A DNA stretch of 64,000 nt from Methanobrevibacter sp. YE315 (GCF_001548675.1 NZ_CP010834.1:903501-967500); one strand, 5' to 3'. Numbered from the stretch's first letter, positions 10,101 through 19,971 are shown. Translations and numbers: made by a program. The notes: a model not told the origin generated them from the sequence alone.

Positions 10101-13100
10101 GCAACCTGTTGGATTCAGTTGAATTTGATGAGTTAATATTCCAAGGCGATTTCACATCTGATTTGGCATCTTTCATTTGCATTGACAGACCTTTAACAAT
10201 CACTGGCGATAATGCCGTGTTAAATGACATTGGATTCATTATTGCGGGCAGTGATGTTACTTTAGATGCTATGACTTTAGTTGCAAATAGCAATCTAGGT
10301 AATTTAATCGATATCGCTGGTGAAAATGCAATCATTTCAAACATGAACATTACATATGTCGTCTCTGAAGCTGCAAATGCAATTAACTTATATTCTGGTG
10401 CTAACGGCGTTCAAATCTTGAATAACGACATATACTTCGAAAGCACAGTAGATGAATACACAGTAGATGATGTGTCCAATGCGATTTGCGTAAACTCAGG
10501 CGTAAGCCTCTTTGATTATGATGCCGATCCTATTATCGGCCTTGTAATCAGCGGCAACAATATCACTGCTGTCATTCCGGCATTTTTAGCTGATATTTAT
10601 GAGCATGAATACTATGTGATGGGATTAAGCGCTGTCAATGGTATTAGAATCAATGGTGCTGAAGACTTTGAATTTACAGACAACAACCTGGATGTAACAA
10701 CCAATCACTTGGATACCACTACTCCTACTTTCCAGGCTATGTATGTTGCAAAATCCAGCGGTTTAATTGACGGCAATAACATTTCAATGATTGACACTTT
10801 CACACCTGCCAATAAGGATGTCTACATATATGCAATGGAAATTATCTATGATGAAGATTTAACAATCTCAAACAACAATTTCAACTTGTCCACTACAGGA
10901 GGTAAGGATAATGCAGGCGCAGCTTACGCCATTCAGGCTGTAGCTTCTGACTTTGAAATTATTGCAAACAACATTACTACAGTTTCCAATGGACCTAACA
11001 TTGCGATTTACTTCCCATCCAATATGGGATCACCTTGTGATGTGGGAATTATAGGCAACTTCATTAATGTAACCGGTTTGGCTACCAGTGCCTATAATAC
11101 TGGCCTTGTTTCAGGTATTGAAGTGCAGACTGGTGATGTTGTAATCGAAGACAATACAATCTACACATATAACATTGGCGATTATGCTGAAGACAACTAT
11201 ATCTTTGGTATCAGCTATGCCCAATCAGGTATAAATTCAGACTTTAAAATAACCAACAATACAATTTTCACTGAAGGTCATTATGCTGTTTCACTCAAAT
11301 CAGCAGATGATGCAGTAATCACTGAAAACTATCTTGTATCCACTGATTTAATGGGTGATGATTCCGTATACATCGGATCAGGAACTGGAAATGTTGTAAA
11401 AGATAACCTTCCAGCAAAACCTTTAGCAAATGTTACTGTAGCTGCCGATCCGGTTTGGACCGGTTCTGATGCTACTGTCACTGTAACTGTCCCTAATGCT
11501 ACAGGTACCGTTACTATTGAAGTAAACGGCAAATCTTATGAAGTCGAATTGATTGATGGTGTTTCAGTTAAAGAGATTCCTGCTGAAGACTTAGAAATTG
11601 GTGAAAATATTGTTAATGCCACCTATAATGGTCCTGATTTTGCTTCAAGTAGCAATACTGCTGTGCTGTATGTTGCTGATGGTGTTGTAACTCAAGATAC
11701 TTACTTATATTACTTCAATCAAGCTGATAATGGTAAATTATTTGATTACATCCCTGATGGAGCTACTTTAGACTTCCAAGGAAGCATAATCAATCCTGAT
11801 ACTAATATTATTGTTCAGATGAACGTTAACAAGCCTGTAAACATCATTTCAACTACTCATGATGCTTATGTTGACTTGAACACTACTGCAGGTAGTTTAC
11901 TTGGTGAAAGTCCGGGTAACAGTTTTGCTGTAACTACTGGTGGTTCAGGATCCAATGTAACCGGTATCTACTTCCACAACACTCAAGTATGGATTGCAAA
12001 TACCCATAATGTTGTTTTAGACAACATCAGTGTAGTTGTTGAAGACCAAAGAGTAGGTTCCGGAGTAGGAGCAACCAGTATCAGAGAAAACTCAACCAAT
12101 GTAATCCTCAAAAACAGTTACTTGTACACAAGAAACAACGGTGGATCAACCACTTTCACAATGTCTTGGACAACCAACTGTACTATTGACAATTGTACTG
12201 TTAAAGCTGAAGGAAACGTTGGAAACTTAATCTACTTAAACACATTCAATATTCCTGGCGCTCCTAGTGGTGTACCTTTAAACAATTACAACAAAGTTAC
12301 TAACAATAGGATTTATGGTAAAGAAGGTTCTGCTATTTCTGTGGGTCTTATGGTAGAAGGTCAATACAACTTAATTGAAAACAATACATTGTACAAATCT
12401 TCAATCAGTACTTCATTCGGCGGTACAAACCCATACAACAACACATATATTGGAAACACCATGACCGATGGTTCTGGTTTAAACGCTCAAGCCGGTTCAA
12501 TTATCTACAATAACAATGTAACTGGTGCTTTGTCTACTGGTAAAGAGTCAGTCGCTTATGATAACATTGTTGGAAAAGCAATTACTGTTGGTGCAAGTGC
12601 TGTTGCTTATAACAACACTGCTGCTTCCGCTACTATCAGCGGCGCTGGTGCTATTGCTTATGACAACACTATTGCTACTACCGCTACTATCAGTGGTAAA
12701 AATGCTGTTGTTGAAAACAACACTTTCGGTGGTGCAGTAACTATCAGTGGTGCTGGTGTTACTTTCATCGGCAATGATGTGAACGCTACTGTAACCGTTA
12801 ACTCAAATGACAATGTAATTAAAGCAAACAACATTACCACTACTGGCGATTATGCTGTGGACTTGAAAACAAAAACAGGAAACAACGTAACCGATAACTT
12901 ATTAATTGCTAGTGAGTTAAAAGGTGACAGCGCTGTTAAATCTGCTAGTGAAACCAACATTGTAGAAAACAACTATCCAATTACCTCTGATTTAGCAATC
13001 ACCGTAGAAAATATCACTTATGGTGAAGATGCTATAGTCAATGTTGAATTCAATCCTAAAGCAACTGGTACAATCGTTGTATCCATTGATGGTACTGATT

Positions 13101-16100
13101 ACACAGTAAACATTACTTCCGAAGGTCAAGGCACTGCAATCATCCCTGGTTTAGCTGCTAAAGATTACGAAGTAACTGCTACTTTCACACCTGACAGCAT
13201 TTACAGCTTAGATAGTAATGCTAATGCTCTATTCACTGTATTTAAAGCAAATACTACTATGGATGCTGTTGCAGAGTCTGTTGTAGTTGGTGATGATGTT
13301 ATCGTTAATGTAACATTTGATAAAGTGGATGTTACTGGTGATGTGTCTATCACTGTTGATGGTAATAGTTATGCTGCTGCTATTGAAGACGGTGTTGCTA
13401 CTATTGTTGTTTCTGGTTTAGTTGCTGGTGATTATTCTGCTGATGTAGTCTATGCTGGTGATGGAAACTACAATGATGCTGTTGTTAGTGTTTCATTTAC
13501 TGTATTTAAAGCAAATACTACTATGGATGCTGCTGCAGAGTCTGTTGTAGTTGGTGATGATGTTATCGTTAATGTAACATTTGATAAAGTGGATGTTACT
13601 GGTGATGTGTCTATCACTATTGATGGTAATAGTTATGCTGCTGCTATTGAAGACGGTGTTGCTACTATTGTTGTTCCTGGTTTAGTTGCTGGTGAATATT
13701 CTGCTGATGTAGTCTATGCTGGTGATGAGAAATACAATGATGCTGTTGCTAGTGTTTCATTTACTGTATTTAAAGCAAATACTACTATGGAAGCTGCTGC
13801 AGAATCCGTCAAAGTTGGTGATGATGTAATTGTCAATGTAACATTTGATAAAGTGGATGTTACTGGTGATGTGTCCATCACTATTGATGGCAATAGTTAT
13901 ACTGCTGCTATTGAGAATGGTGCTGCTACTATTGTTGTTCCTGGTTTAGTTGTTGGTGAATATTCTGCTGATGTAAGTTATGCTGGTGATGAGAAATACA
14001 ATGATGCTGTTGCTAGTGTTTCATTTGCTGTATTTAAAGCAAATACTACTATGGAAGCTGCTGCAGAATCCGTCAAAGTTGGTGATGATGTAATCGTTAA
14101 TGTAACATTTGATAGAGATGATGTTACTGGTGATGTTTCAATTACTATTGATGGCATTAGTTATACTGCTGCTATTGAAGACGGTGCTGCAACTATTGTT
14201 ATTCCTGGTTTGGTTGCTGGTGAATATTCTGCTGATGTAAGTTATGCTGGTGATGAGAAATACAATGATGCTGTTGCTAGTGTTTCATTTGCTGTATTTA
14301 AAGCAAATACTACTATGGATGCTGCTGCAGAGTCTGTTATAGTTGATGATGATGTAATTGTTAATGTAGCATTTGATAACGTGGATGTTACTGGTGATGT
14401 GTCCATCACTATTGATGGCATTAGTTATACTGCTGCTATTGAAGATGGTGCTGCAACTATTGTTGTTCCTGGTTTGATTGCTGGTGAATATTCTGCTGAT
14501 GTAATCTTTGCTGGTGATGAGAAATATAATGATGCTGTTGCTAGTGTTTCATTTACTGTATTTAAAGCAAATACTACTATGGAAGCTGCTGCAGAATCTG
14601 TCAAAGTTGGTGATGATGTTATCGTTAATGTAGCATTTGATAGAGATGATGTTACTGGTGATGTTTCAATTACTATTGATGGCATTAGTTATACTGCTGC
14701 TATTGAAGATGGTGCTGCAACTATTGTTGTTCCTGGTTTGGTTGCTGGTGAATATTCTGCTGATGTAATCTTTGCTGGTGATGAGAAATATAATGATGCT
14801 GTTGTTAGTGTTTCATTTGCTGTTGATAAGAATGCCGTGGAATTCACTAAAGCTAAAGGACACCCTGGTAGGGTTGATCAAAACGCTACTATTGATGTGA
14901 CTTTATCTGAAAGTGATGCTACTGGAACTGTTTACATTACTGTCGATGGTGTTGACTATGCTGCTGAGCTTGTTAACGGTAAAGCAGTTATCTATGCTCC
15001 ATTGTTACCTGCTGGCACATACAACTTTGATGTAATCTACAGTGGTGATGCTAAATATGAAAACAACACTGCTCCAATTACTTTCAACATAAACAAATAT
15101 TACCCAACAATGAAAGCAACTGCTGCTGATGTGCATGTTAATGAGAATGCTGTTGTAAATGTTGTTTTACCTAGTGATGCAACAGGTACTGTAAGCATTA
15201 CTGTCAACGGCGTTGACTATACTGCTGATGTAGTTGACGGAACTGCAACTGTTGAACTTCCAGTAATTTCACAAGCAGGAGCACAATCATTCACAGTATC
15301 ATACAGTGGAGATGACAAATACAGAGTACTATCTACTACTGTTAAATTCAATACTCTTAAAGTTGATGCTACTATTAAGGCTAGTGCACGTACAGTTAAA
15401 TTAGGAAATAATGTAACAGTTAATGTTGTATTGCCTAAAGATGCAACTGGTGAAGCATCAATTTCTATTAATGGTAATGTTTATACTAGTGCTGTTTCAA
15501 AAGGTGCTGCAACTATTGTTATTCCAGATTTGGTTGCTGGTGAATATGCTGCTGATGTAGTCTATGCTGGTGATGAGAAATACAATGAGGCTGTTGCTAG
15601 TGTTTCATTTGCTGTTGATAAGAATGCCGTGGAATTCACTAAAGCTAAAGGACACCCTGGTAGGGTTGATCAAAACGCTACTATTGAAGTAAGTTTATCT
15701 GAAAGTGTTGCTACTGGTACTGTTTACATTACTGTTGATGGTGTTGACTATGCTGCTGAGCTTGTTAACGGTAAAGCAGTTATCTATGCTCCATTGTTAC
15801 CTGCTGGCACATACAACTTTGATGTAATCTACAGTGGTGATGCTAAATATGAAAACAACACTGCTCCAATTACTTTCAACGTAAACAAATATTACCCAAG
15901 TATAAAAGCAACTGCTGATGATGTGCATGTTAATGAGAATGCTGTTGTAAATGTTGTTTTACCTAGTGATGCAACAGGTACTGCAAGCATTACTGTCAAC
16001 GGCGTTGACTACACTGGTGATGTAGTTGACGGAACTGCAACTGTTGAACTTCCAGTGATTTCAAAAGCAGGAGCACAATCATTCACTGTATCATACAGTG

Positions 16101-17461
16101 GAGATGACAAATACAGAGCATTGTCTACTACTGTTAAATTCAATACTCTTAAAGTTGATGCTACTATTAAGGCTAGTGCACGTACAGTTAAAGTAGGAAA
16201 TGATGTAACAGTTAATGTTGTATTGCCTAAAGATGCAACTGGTGAGGCATCCATTTCTGTTAATGGTAATGTTTATACTGGTATTGCCAAAAAAGGTGCT
16301 GCAACTATTGTTATTCCAGATTTAGGTGTTGGTCAATATGCATTGCCTGTTGAATACAGTGGGGATGGTAAATACAATTCAGGTAATACAACCGTAACAT
16401 TCAATGTCAATAAACAGACCACTACAATTAAAGCGACTGCACGTACTGTTAAAGTCGGTGATGATGTGACTGTTAATGTTGTGCTTGCTAGTGATGCTAC
16501 TGGTGAGGTTTCTATTGATGTTAATGGTGTTGTTTACACTGGTACTGTTGTTGATGGTGCTGCAAGCGTTGTTATTCCTGATTTAGGTGTTGGTCAATAT
16601 GCATTTGATGTTGTATATAGTGGAGATGACAAATATAAAACCAGAACCACTACAGTAACATTCAATGTCAATAAACAGACCACTACAATTAAAGCGACTG
16701 CACGTACTGTTAAAGTTGGTGATGATGTGACTGTTAATGTTGTGCTTGCTAGTGATGCTTCTGGTGAGGTTTCTATTGATGTTAATGGTGTTGTTTATAC
16801 TGGTGCTGTTGTTGATGGTGCTGCAAGCGTTATCATTCCAGACTTGCCATATGGAAGTTATGCATTTGATGTTGTATATGGTGGAGATGACAAATATAAA
16901 ACCAGAACCACTACAGTAACATTTAATGTAAATAAACAATCCACAACTATGAAGGCGACTGCACGTACTGTTAAAGTTGGTGATGATGCAACTGTCAATG
17001 TTGTTTTAGCAAGTGATGCTGCTGGTGAGGTTGTTATTACTATTGATGGTGTTGATTACACTGGTGCTGTTGTTGATGGTGTTGCAAGTATTGTTATTCC
17101 TGACTTGCCTGCTGGTCAATACTCCTTAGCTGTAAAATACGGTGGTGACGACAAGTACAAAAACCAATCCACAACTGTAAAATTCAACGTCAACAAATAC
17201 AACGTCAGAATGAAAGCAACAGCTAAATACTACTCAGATGGAGATTACTCAATTGTCAGTGTAACCTTATCTGATGATGCAACAGGTAGAGTTTCCACTT
17301 CAGTGAAAGGCAATAATTACAAAGCTAATATTGTAGATGGAAGTGCTTCAATTACTATTTCTAAATTGCCTGCTGGTAGTTACTCATTAGATGTTGTATA
17401 CAGTGGAGATGCAAAATACAAAAACTACACTGCTACCACAACACTTAATGTTGTAAAATAA
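7106..17461 (+). CDS. Giant adhesin-like protein, beta-helix plus Ig-like array
   Basis: A 3,451-residue secreted protein. The N-terminus is a signal peptide with probable cleavage after GAASA. Three homologous beta-helix modules begin near residues 87, 537 and 983, each opening with a D/E-x-FFDFF-DE-like element. After one Ig-like domain, a fourth helix region starts near 1526 and includes a short-period section rich in TISGAGA-like turns (about 1790-1910). About seventeen more Ig-like domains fill the rest. No C-terminal anchor or pseudomurein-binding repeat is recognisable. The start is TTG with AGGTG 7 nt upstream, and it places the signal peptide exactly. It shares its first module with the membrane-anchored protein encoded next, which suggests a common origin or partnership. 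The ligand is unknown. Confidence 0.92.
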   Translation: MKFNKILLVSMILLAVLTLGAASAADNTAVDDMAVAQDSGDLKFASPLDDGLITDGAITTEDVAVGENVTKLKSSNQEILSEDSAVITKDTFYNYFNDEGKLLDTVTADELILRGEFSDLTEYLVFDRSVDVTGDGAVLNDMGITISAGDVSLKDLTLIADDVEFDDNDGALIYVSGENTVLDGLTIDYAPGDSYDAYAIYMNGAINFQILNCDVNFTGSSLEENYEYAMKIIDSQEGLVEGNVIRANLPILNVDYGKGNPGLDTDLVLNTGIKDSSEIDIINNTFIANVIDRNGDRPTLDCVMIESCEGLNIIGNTFNETDFVIGVGEANYLNVLDMYYSNSVLVQYNKISVETDGGAENAGTSYPIQLTGPYEDVVIDGNDLYSNCAGPALGIFSQNYFGDTEITVQNNNIDITGLPTSDNWGLVSGIELQDNVARVYNNTIKTRSITGTYVEGDNVYGISYAQGLRDNHCYDIQNNTVETEGKYTIYILKAQDTTITGNSLASSLLEGDESVYIVDASGNTIIEDNTGIDTSDNIVTPENFFDFFDEDGFLLDSVTFDELIFQGEFSNLVDRINLESPITITGDGAVLNDMAITILSSEVTLNDLTFIANSALGSLIYAYDADEISLTNLNIFYEAPAGEEAIAIDLYQVNSAEILDNIIYFESHVTSDEVKGIAIQLVDTNDVVVDNNNITTKLPCVYVNTYDEDYYMMGSNNVNPVRLKDCGNLMFTNNMINSTTNNYSAAFPTIQSIFIIGCHDSLIDNNFILMIDEMTPEGVDNYLYGIDFGYNTNVTFTNNFFNMSTKGGKDAAGTAYAFQGVESEVIIKGNNITSISHGPNLGIYVASMFGGNSVLFIEDNFINVTGSASESGSWALVSGIEIQNGDAKIYNNTIYTYNVNDYGDANYMYGISYAQWMYGDRSFDIQNNTVYTEGKYTISVIDADYLIANGNTLYAHDLVGDDSINPGDCEDVEIGDNFPPSSLNIVTKDNFFDFFDEYGNLLDSVEFDELIFQGDFTSDLASFICIDRPLTITGDNAVLNDIGFIIAGSDVTLDAMTLVANSNLGNLIDIAGENAIISNMNITYVVSEAANAINLYSGANGVQILNNDIYFESTVDEYTVDDVSNAICVNSGVSLFDYDADPIIGLVISGNNITAVIPAFLADIYEHEYYVMGLSAVNGIRINGAEDFEFTDNNLDVTTNHLDTTTPTFQAMYVAKSSGLIDGNNISMIDTFTPANKDVYIYAMEIIYDEDLTISNNNFNLSTTGGKDNAGAAYAIQAVASDFEIIANNITTVSNGPNIAIYFPSNMGSPCDVGIIGNFINVTGLATSAYNTGLVSGIEVQTGDVVIEDNTIYTYNIGDYAEDNYIFGISYAQSGINSDFKITNNTIFTEGHYAVSLKSADDAVITENYLVSTDLMGDDSVYIGSGTGNVVKDNLPAKPLANVTVAADPVWTGSDATVTVTVPNATGTVTIEVNGKSYEVELIDGVSVKEIPAEDLEIGENIVNATYNGPDFASSSNTAVLYVADGVVTQDTYLYYFNQADNGKLFDYIPDGATLDFQGSIINPDTNIIVQMNVNKPVNIISTTHDAYVDLNTTAGSLLGESPGNSFAVTTGGSGSNVTGIYFHNTQVWIANTHNVVLDNISVVVEDQRVGSGVGATSIRENSTNVILKNSYLYTRNNGGSTTFTMSWTTNCTIDNCTVKAEGNVGNLIYLNTFNIPGAPSGVPLNNYNKVTNNRIYGKEGSAISVGLMVEGQYNLIENNTLYKSSISTSFGGTNPYNNTYIGNTMTDGSGLNAQAGSIIYNNNVTGALSTGKESVAYDNIVGKAITVGASAVAYNNTAASATISGAGAIAYDNTIATTATISGKNAVVENNTFGGAVTISGAGVTFIGNDVNATVTVNSNDNVIKANNITTTGDYAVDLKTKTGNNVTDNLLIASELKGDSAVKSASETNIVENNYPITSDLAITVENITYGEDAIVNVEFNPKATGTIVVSIDGTDYTVNITSEGQGTAIIPGLAAKDYEVTATFTPDSIYSLDSNANALFTVFKANTTMDAVAESVVVGDDVIVNVTFDKVDVTGDVSITVDGNSYAAAIEDGVATIVVSGLVAGDYSADVVYAGDGNYNDAVVSVSFTVFKANTTMDAAAESVVVGDDVIVNVTFDKVDVTGDVSITIDGNSYAAAIEDGVATIVVPGLVAGEYSADVVYAGDEKYNDAVASVSFTVFKANTTMEAAAESVKVGDDVIVNVTFDKVDVTGDVSITIDGNSYTAAIENGAATIVVPGLVVGEYSADVSYAGDEKYNDAVASVSFAVFKANTTMEAAAESVKVGDDVIVNVTFDRDDVTGDVSITIDGISYTAAIEDGAATIVIPGLVAGEYSADVSYAGDEKYNDAVASVSFAVFKANTTMDAAAESVIVDDDVIVNVAFDNVDVTGDVSITIDGISYTAAIEDGAATIVVPGLIAGEYSADVIFAGDEKYNDAVASVSFTVFKANTTMEAAAESVKVGDDVIVNVAFDRDDVTGDVSITIDGISYTAAIEDGAATIVVPGLVAGEYSADVIFAGDEKYNDAVVSVSFAVDKNAVEFTKAKGHPGRVDQNATIDVTLSESDATGTVYITVDGVDYAAELVNGKAVIYAPLLPAGTYNFDVIYSGDAKYENNTAPITFNINKYYPTMKATAADVHVNENAVVNVVLPSDATGTVSITVNGVDYTADVVDGTATVELPVISQAGAQSFTVSYSGDDKYRVLSTTVKFNTLKVDATIKASARTVKLGNNVTVNVVLPKDATGEASISINGNVYTSAVSKGAATIVIPDLVAGEYAADVVYAGDEKYNEAVASVSFAVDKNAVEFTKAKGHPGRVDQNATIEVSLSESVATGTVYITVDGVDYAAELVNGKAVIYAPLLPAGTYNFDVIYSGDAKYENNTAPITFNVNKYYPSIKATADDVHVNENAVVNVVLPSDATGTASITVNGVDYTGDVVDGTATVELPVISKAGAQSFTVSYSGDDKYRALSTTVKFNTLKVDATIKASARTVKVGNDVTVNVVLPKDATGEASISVNGNVYTGIAKKGAATIVIPDLGVGQYALPVEYSGDGKYNSGNTTVTFNVNKQTTTIKATARTVKVGDDVTVNVVLASDATGEVSIDVNGVVYTGTVVDGAASVVIPDLGVGQYAFDVVYSGDDKYKTRTTTVTFNVNKQTTTIKATARTVKVGDDVTVNVVLASDASGEVSIDVNGVVYTGAVVDGAASVIIPDLPYGSYAFDVVYGGDDKYKTRTTTVTFNVNKQSTTMKATARTVKVGDDATVNVVLASDAAGEVVITIDGVDYTGAVVDGVASIVIPDLPAGQYSLAVKYGGDDKYKNQSTTVKFNVNKYNVRMKATAKYYSDGDYSIVSVTLSDDATGRVSTSVKGNNYKANIVDGSASITISKLPAGSYSLDVVYSGDAKYKNYTATTTLNVVK
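13241..14824 (+). repeat. Six tandem 264-bp coding repeats (Ig-like domains)
   Basis: Six in-frame units of exactly 264 bp each start with codons for FKANTTM. They differ by scattered substitutions only, and variants such as Asn/Ile and Lys/Arg-Asp are shared by non-adjacent units. That pattern fits unequal crossing-over or gene conversion. Length variation between strains is expected here. Confidence 0.93.
14822..16405 (+). repeat. Tandem duplication of a 792-bp three-domain block
   Basis: Two adjacent blocks of 792 bp (3 x 264) each encode the same ordered set of three Ig-like domains, beginning with VDKNAVEFTKAKGHPGR. The first two domains are almost identical between copies; the third has diverged towards its end. 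This is a higher-order duplication on top of the single-domain arrays. Confidence 0.9.
16412..17194 (+). repeat. Three tandem 261-bp coding repeats (Ig-like domains)
   Basis: Three successive 87-residue units begin with KQTTTIKATARTVKVGDD or a close variant. Units one and two are nearly identical in DNA; unit three has drifted more. This is the last homogenised array before the C-terminal domain. Confidence 0.88.
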
Positions 17462-17470
17462 ATTCAAAAT

Positions 17471-17516
17471 AATAAAAGGGTGTTCAACTCTTTTATTATA
17501 ATTTTCTTTTTTTCAA
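17471..17516 (+). terminator. Hairpin and T-run after giant adhesin gene
   Basis: An 8-bp perfect inverted repeat (AATAAAAG / CTTTTATT) with an 11-nt loop starts 10 nt after the stop codon and is followed by T-rich sequence. Confidence 0.6.
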
Positions 17517-17543
17517 TATAATTTTAAAAAAAATTAAGGATAG

Positions 17544-17553
17544 CTTTATAAAC
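17544..17553 (+). promoter_or_regulatory. TATA box for anchored beta-helix protein gene
   Basis: CTTTATAAAC is a good archaeal box A. It lies about 105 nt before the annotated start, implying a leader of roughly 80 nt. Confidence 0.45.
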
Positions 17554-17657
17554 TATGTTGGACATATTATCTTCTATCTTTAAGTGATTTTCAAACGTAT
17601 TTGATTTAATAAAAAATATGTTTTTAATAATCAATTAGATAGTCATGTTCAACGGAG

Positions 17658-19901
17658 GTGGAAAATATAAGGCTAAATCGAAATTTGATATTGGGATTAA
17701 TATTACTAATCGGTATTTTCTTAATTTCTTCTGTTTCAGCAGCAGATGTTGATTGCAATAAGACATTAAAAAAATCAAACAATAGTCAAATTGAAATATT
17801 ATCTGATATAAATAATTTCAATTTTGATCTTTTTGATGATGTAGTCGTTCCCGATGTTCCGGATTTATTGGTTAATGAAACTGTATATATAACTTCTCAA
17901 AATATAGATGATTATTTTACAGATGGTGTTTTAGGTCCGCAATATTCAAATAAAACATTTATTATCTTGGAAAATTTCGAAAACTTAGGTAAATTAAATG
18001 TTAATGCTAGCAATGTGGTTATTAGTGGAACCGGATACACTTTAAAGAATACCGTATTTGAATTGAATTCAGATAATGTAACTTTAAAGGATTTAACTAT
18101 GGATTTGGACAGCGAATTTGACAATAATGATGGTGCTGGAATATTAGTTTATTCTGATAATGCAAATTTGGTTAATCTTGATATTAATTATGTGGTACCG
18201 ACAAATGTTGAGGCATACGGTATCTTAGCTGAAGGAACTTCCAATAAACCAATAAGAAACCTTAGATTAGTTAACTCTAGAATAAACTTTGAAGGTCATA
18301 ATAATGATGTAAATGTTTATAACTGTGCAGTTAAGTTATCTAATTCGAATAATGCTCTAATTGAAAATAATAACATTAGTTCAGCTTTACCTCTTAAAGA
18401 TATTATATTCGGTCCTAATGGTGCTGAATTAGCTTCTGATTTAGTATTAACAGTAGGTATTGAAAATTCCGATAATTTATCATTCATTGGAAATATACTT
18501 TTCTCAGAGGTTAATAAACGGCCCGAAAACAGATACCCTTCTCTTGATTGTATGTTGGTTTCTTCATCAGACAATGCATATATAGCGAATAATTCCATAT
18601 TCATGTCTGACTTTTTGACATACCCTGGAGTTGATAATTATCTTTATGGATTGGATATTTATAATCTAAATAATTTGACAGCAATTTACAATAATATTTC
18701 AATTATTACAACTGGAGGTAAGTTTGCTGCAGGAACTGCGTATCCTATTCAAATTACAGGCCCTATTTCCAATGTAAATATAACCAAAAATGATTTATAT
18801 TCATTTTCCAATGGACCTAATATAGGTGTTTACTCTCAAAATTTCTATGGTGGAACTTCATTGTCCATTACTAATAATAGGATTAATGTCACTGGATTGG
18901 CCGGTGAACATGAGTGGGCATTGGTGGCAGGTATTGAATCTCAGGATTCCCATTCTCAGATTTATAACAATACAATTGAAGTTCATAGCGTAGGTGCGCT
19001 TACTGAAAATGATAATCTATATGGTATCAGTTATCGTCAAAGTACAGCAGGTGACCACCAATACAATATTCAGAATAATACAGTATTCAGTGATGGTTTT
19101 TATGCTGTGAATTTATTGAGCTCTGTTGATTCAAAAATATTCAATAACCTGTTAATTTCATATAATCCTAATGCAGATCCAACAAAAAGTGGATTTAAAT
19201 ATGGTGATATTGCACAACATAAAGGTATGGAATTTTTCAACAATAGGGTTATGAGGGCATTTGATTATTTCGCATCTCTTGAGAATAATGTAGATAATGG
19301 TAATACATTCAATTATAATCCGGAAAACAATAAAGGCATATCAAATAATGTCGATGGTAGAAGGATATCAGGTGAAAAAACAAATAATCCATATGCATTT
19401 AATCCGTTGATTTCAGGAACTTCCGATAAATCCGGATCAAATGATGGAGATGATGACTGGTGGAATCCTGGTATCAGTTCTGGAGATAATAAGGGTGATA
19501 ATTCACAAGGTTCCGGAAGTGGACAAGGCACTTCTTCAGGAAATTCATCTGGTACTCATCGCACATCCTTAAGAGACCTATTGCTGGATTTCATTGAATC
19601 CAATACCGATAATGGTAATGTAAATACCACATCATATAATGGACAAAGTACCTATCGATATACAAATGAATCTGATGTAACTCCATCAGCTGAAGGTGAT
19701 GAAGGTCTTGCTAGTCAATCTAAAACCACTAAAAGTTCGGATCCTTCAAATGCAGGGGATTCATCAAGTGTAAGCAAAAAAGTTTACGAGATTGACAAGA
19801 AGAATGAAATTGATAAGTTTATTCCATCCATATTTTTCATTATTCCAATTATGGTATTGTTGTTTATTGGAGTCAAACGTAAAAAATCAAATTTAGATTA
19901 A
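17658..19901 (+). CDS. Membrane-anchored beta-helix surface protein
   Basis: A 747-residue protein with an N-terminal signal sequence, a right-handed beta-helix domain to about residue 540, a Gly/Ser-rich linker (about 590-640), and a C-terminal transmembrane segment (FIPSIFFIIPIMVLLFIGV) followed by KRKK. It should be displayed on the cell surface and anchored at the C-terminus. The helix domain closely parallels the first module of the upstream giant adhesin, but there are no Ig-like repeats. Start choice is problematic. The listed GTG overlaps a strong GGAGGTG Shine-Dalgarno sequence, whereas an in-frame ATA at 17667 sits 6 nt after it and would give a signal peptide of normal length beginning with RLNRN. 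I list the GTG by convention but consider ATA plausible. It may organise or anchor its soluble neighbours. Confidence 0.85.
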   Translation: MENIRLNRNLILGLILLIGIFLISSVSAADVDCNKTLKKSNNSQIEILSDINNFNFDLFDDVVVPDVPDLLVNETVYITSQNIDDYFTDGVLGPQYSNKTFIILENFENLGKLNVNASNVVISGTGYTLKNTVFELNSDNVTLKDLTMDLDSEFDNNDGAGILVYSDNANLVNLDINYVVPTNVEAYGILAEGTSNKPIRNLRLVNSRINFEGHNNDVNVYNCAVKLSNSNNALIENNNISSALPLKDIIFGPNGAELASDLVLTVGIENSDNLSFIGNILFSEVNKRPENRYPSLDCMLVSSSDNAYIANNSIFMSDFLTYPGVDNYLYGLDIYNLNNLTAIYNNISIITTGGKFAAGTAYPIQITGPISNVNITKNDLYSFSNGPNIGVYSQNFYGGTSLSITNNRINVTGLAGEHEWALVAGIESQDSHSQIYNNTIEVHSVGALTENDNLYGISYRQSTAGDHQYNIQNNTVFSDGFYAVNLLSSVDSKIFNNLLISYNPNADPTKSGFKYGDIAQHKGMEFFNNRVMRAFDYFASLENNVDNGNTFNYNPENNKGISNNVDGRRISGEKTNNPYAFNPLISGTSDKSGSNDGDDDWWNPGISSGDNKGDNSQGSGSGQGTSSGNSSGTHRTSLRDLLLDFIESNTDNGNVNTTSYNGQSTYRYTNESDVTPSAEGDEGLASQSKTTKSSDPSNAGDSSSVSKKVYEIDKKNEIDKFIPSIFFIIPIMVLLFIGVKRKKSNLD

Positions 19902-19935
19902 AAATTAGTCTTTGACTAATTTTAATTTTTCTCTT
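19901..19935 (+). terminator. Perfect 10-bp hairpin terminator
   Basis: AAAATTAGTC, a 3-nt loop and GACTAATTTT form a perfect stem beginning at the last base of the stop codon, followed by T-runs. Confidence 0.65.
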
Positions 19936-19958
19936 TTTTAGACTACTTTTTTAGATAC

Positions 19959-19971
19959 TTTTATATATAAT
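19959..19971 (+). promoter_or_regulatory. TATA box for 1,644-residue adhesin gene
   Basis: TTTTATATATAAT is a near-ideal archaeal box A, about 70 nt before the start codon of the downstream gene. Confidence 0.5.
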
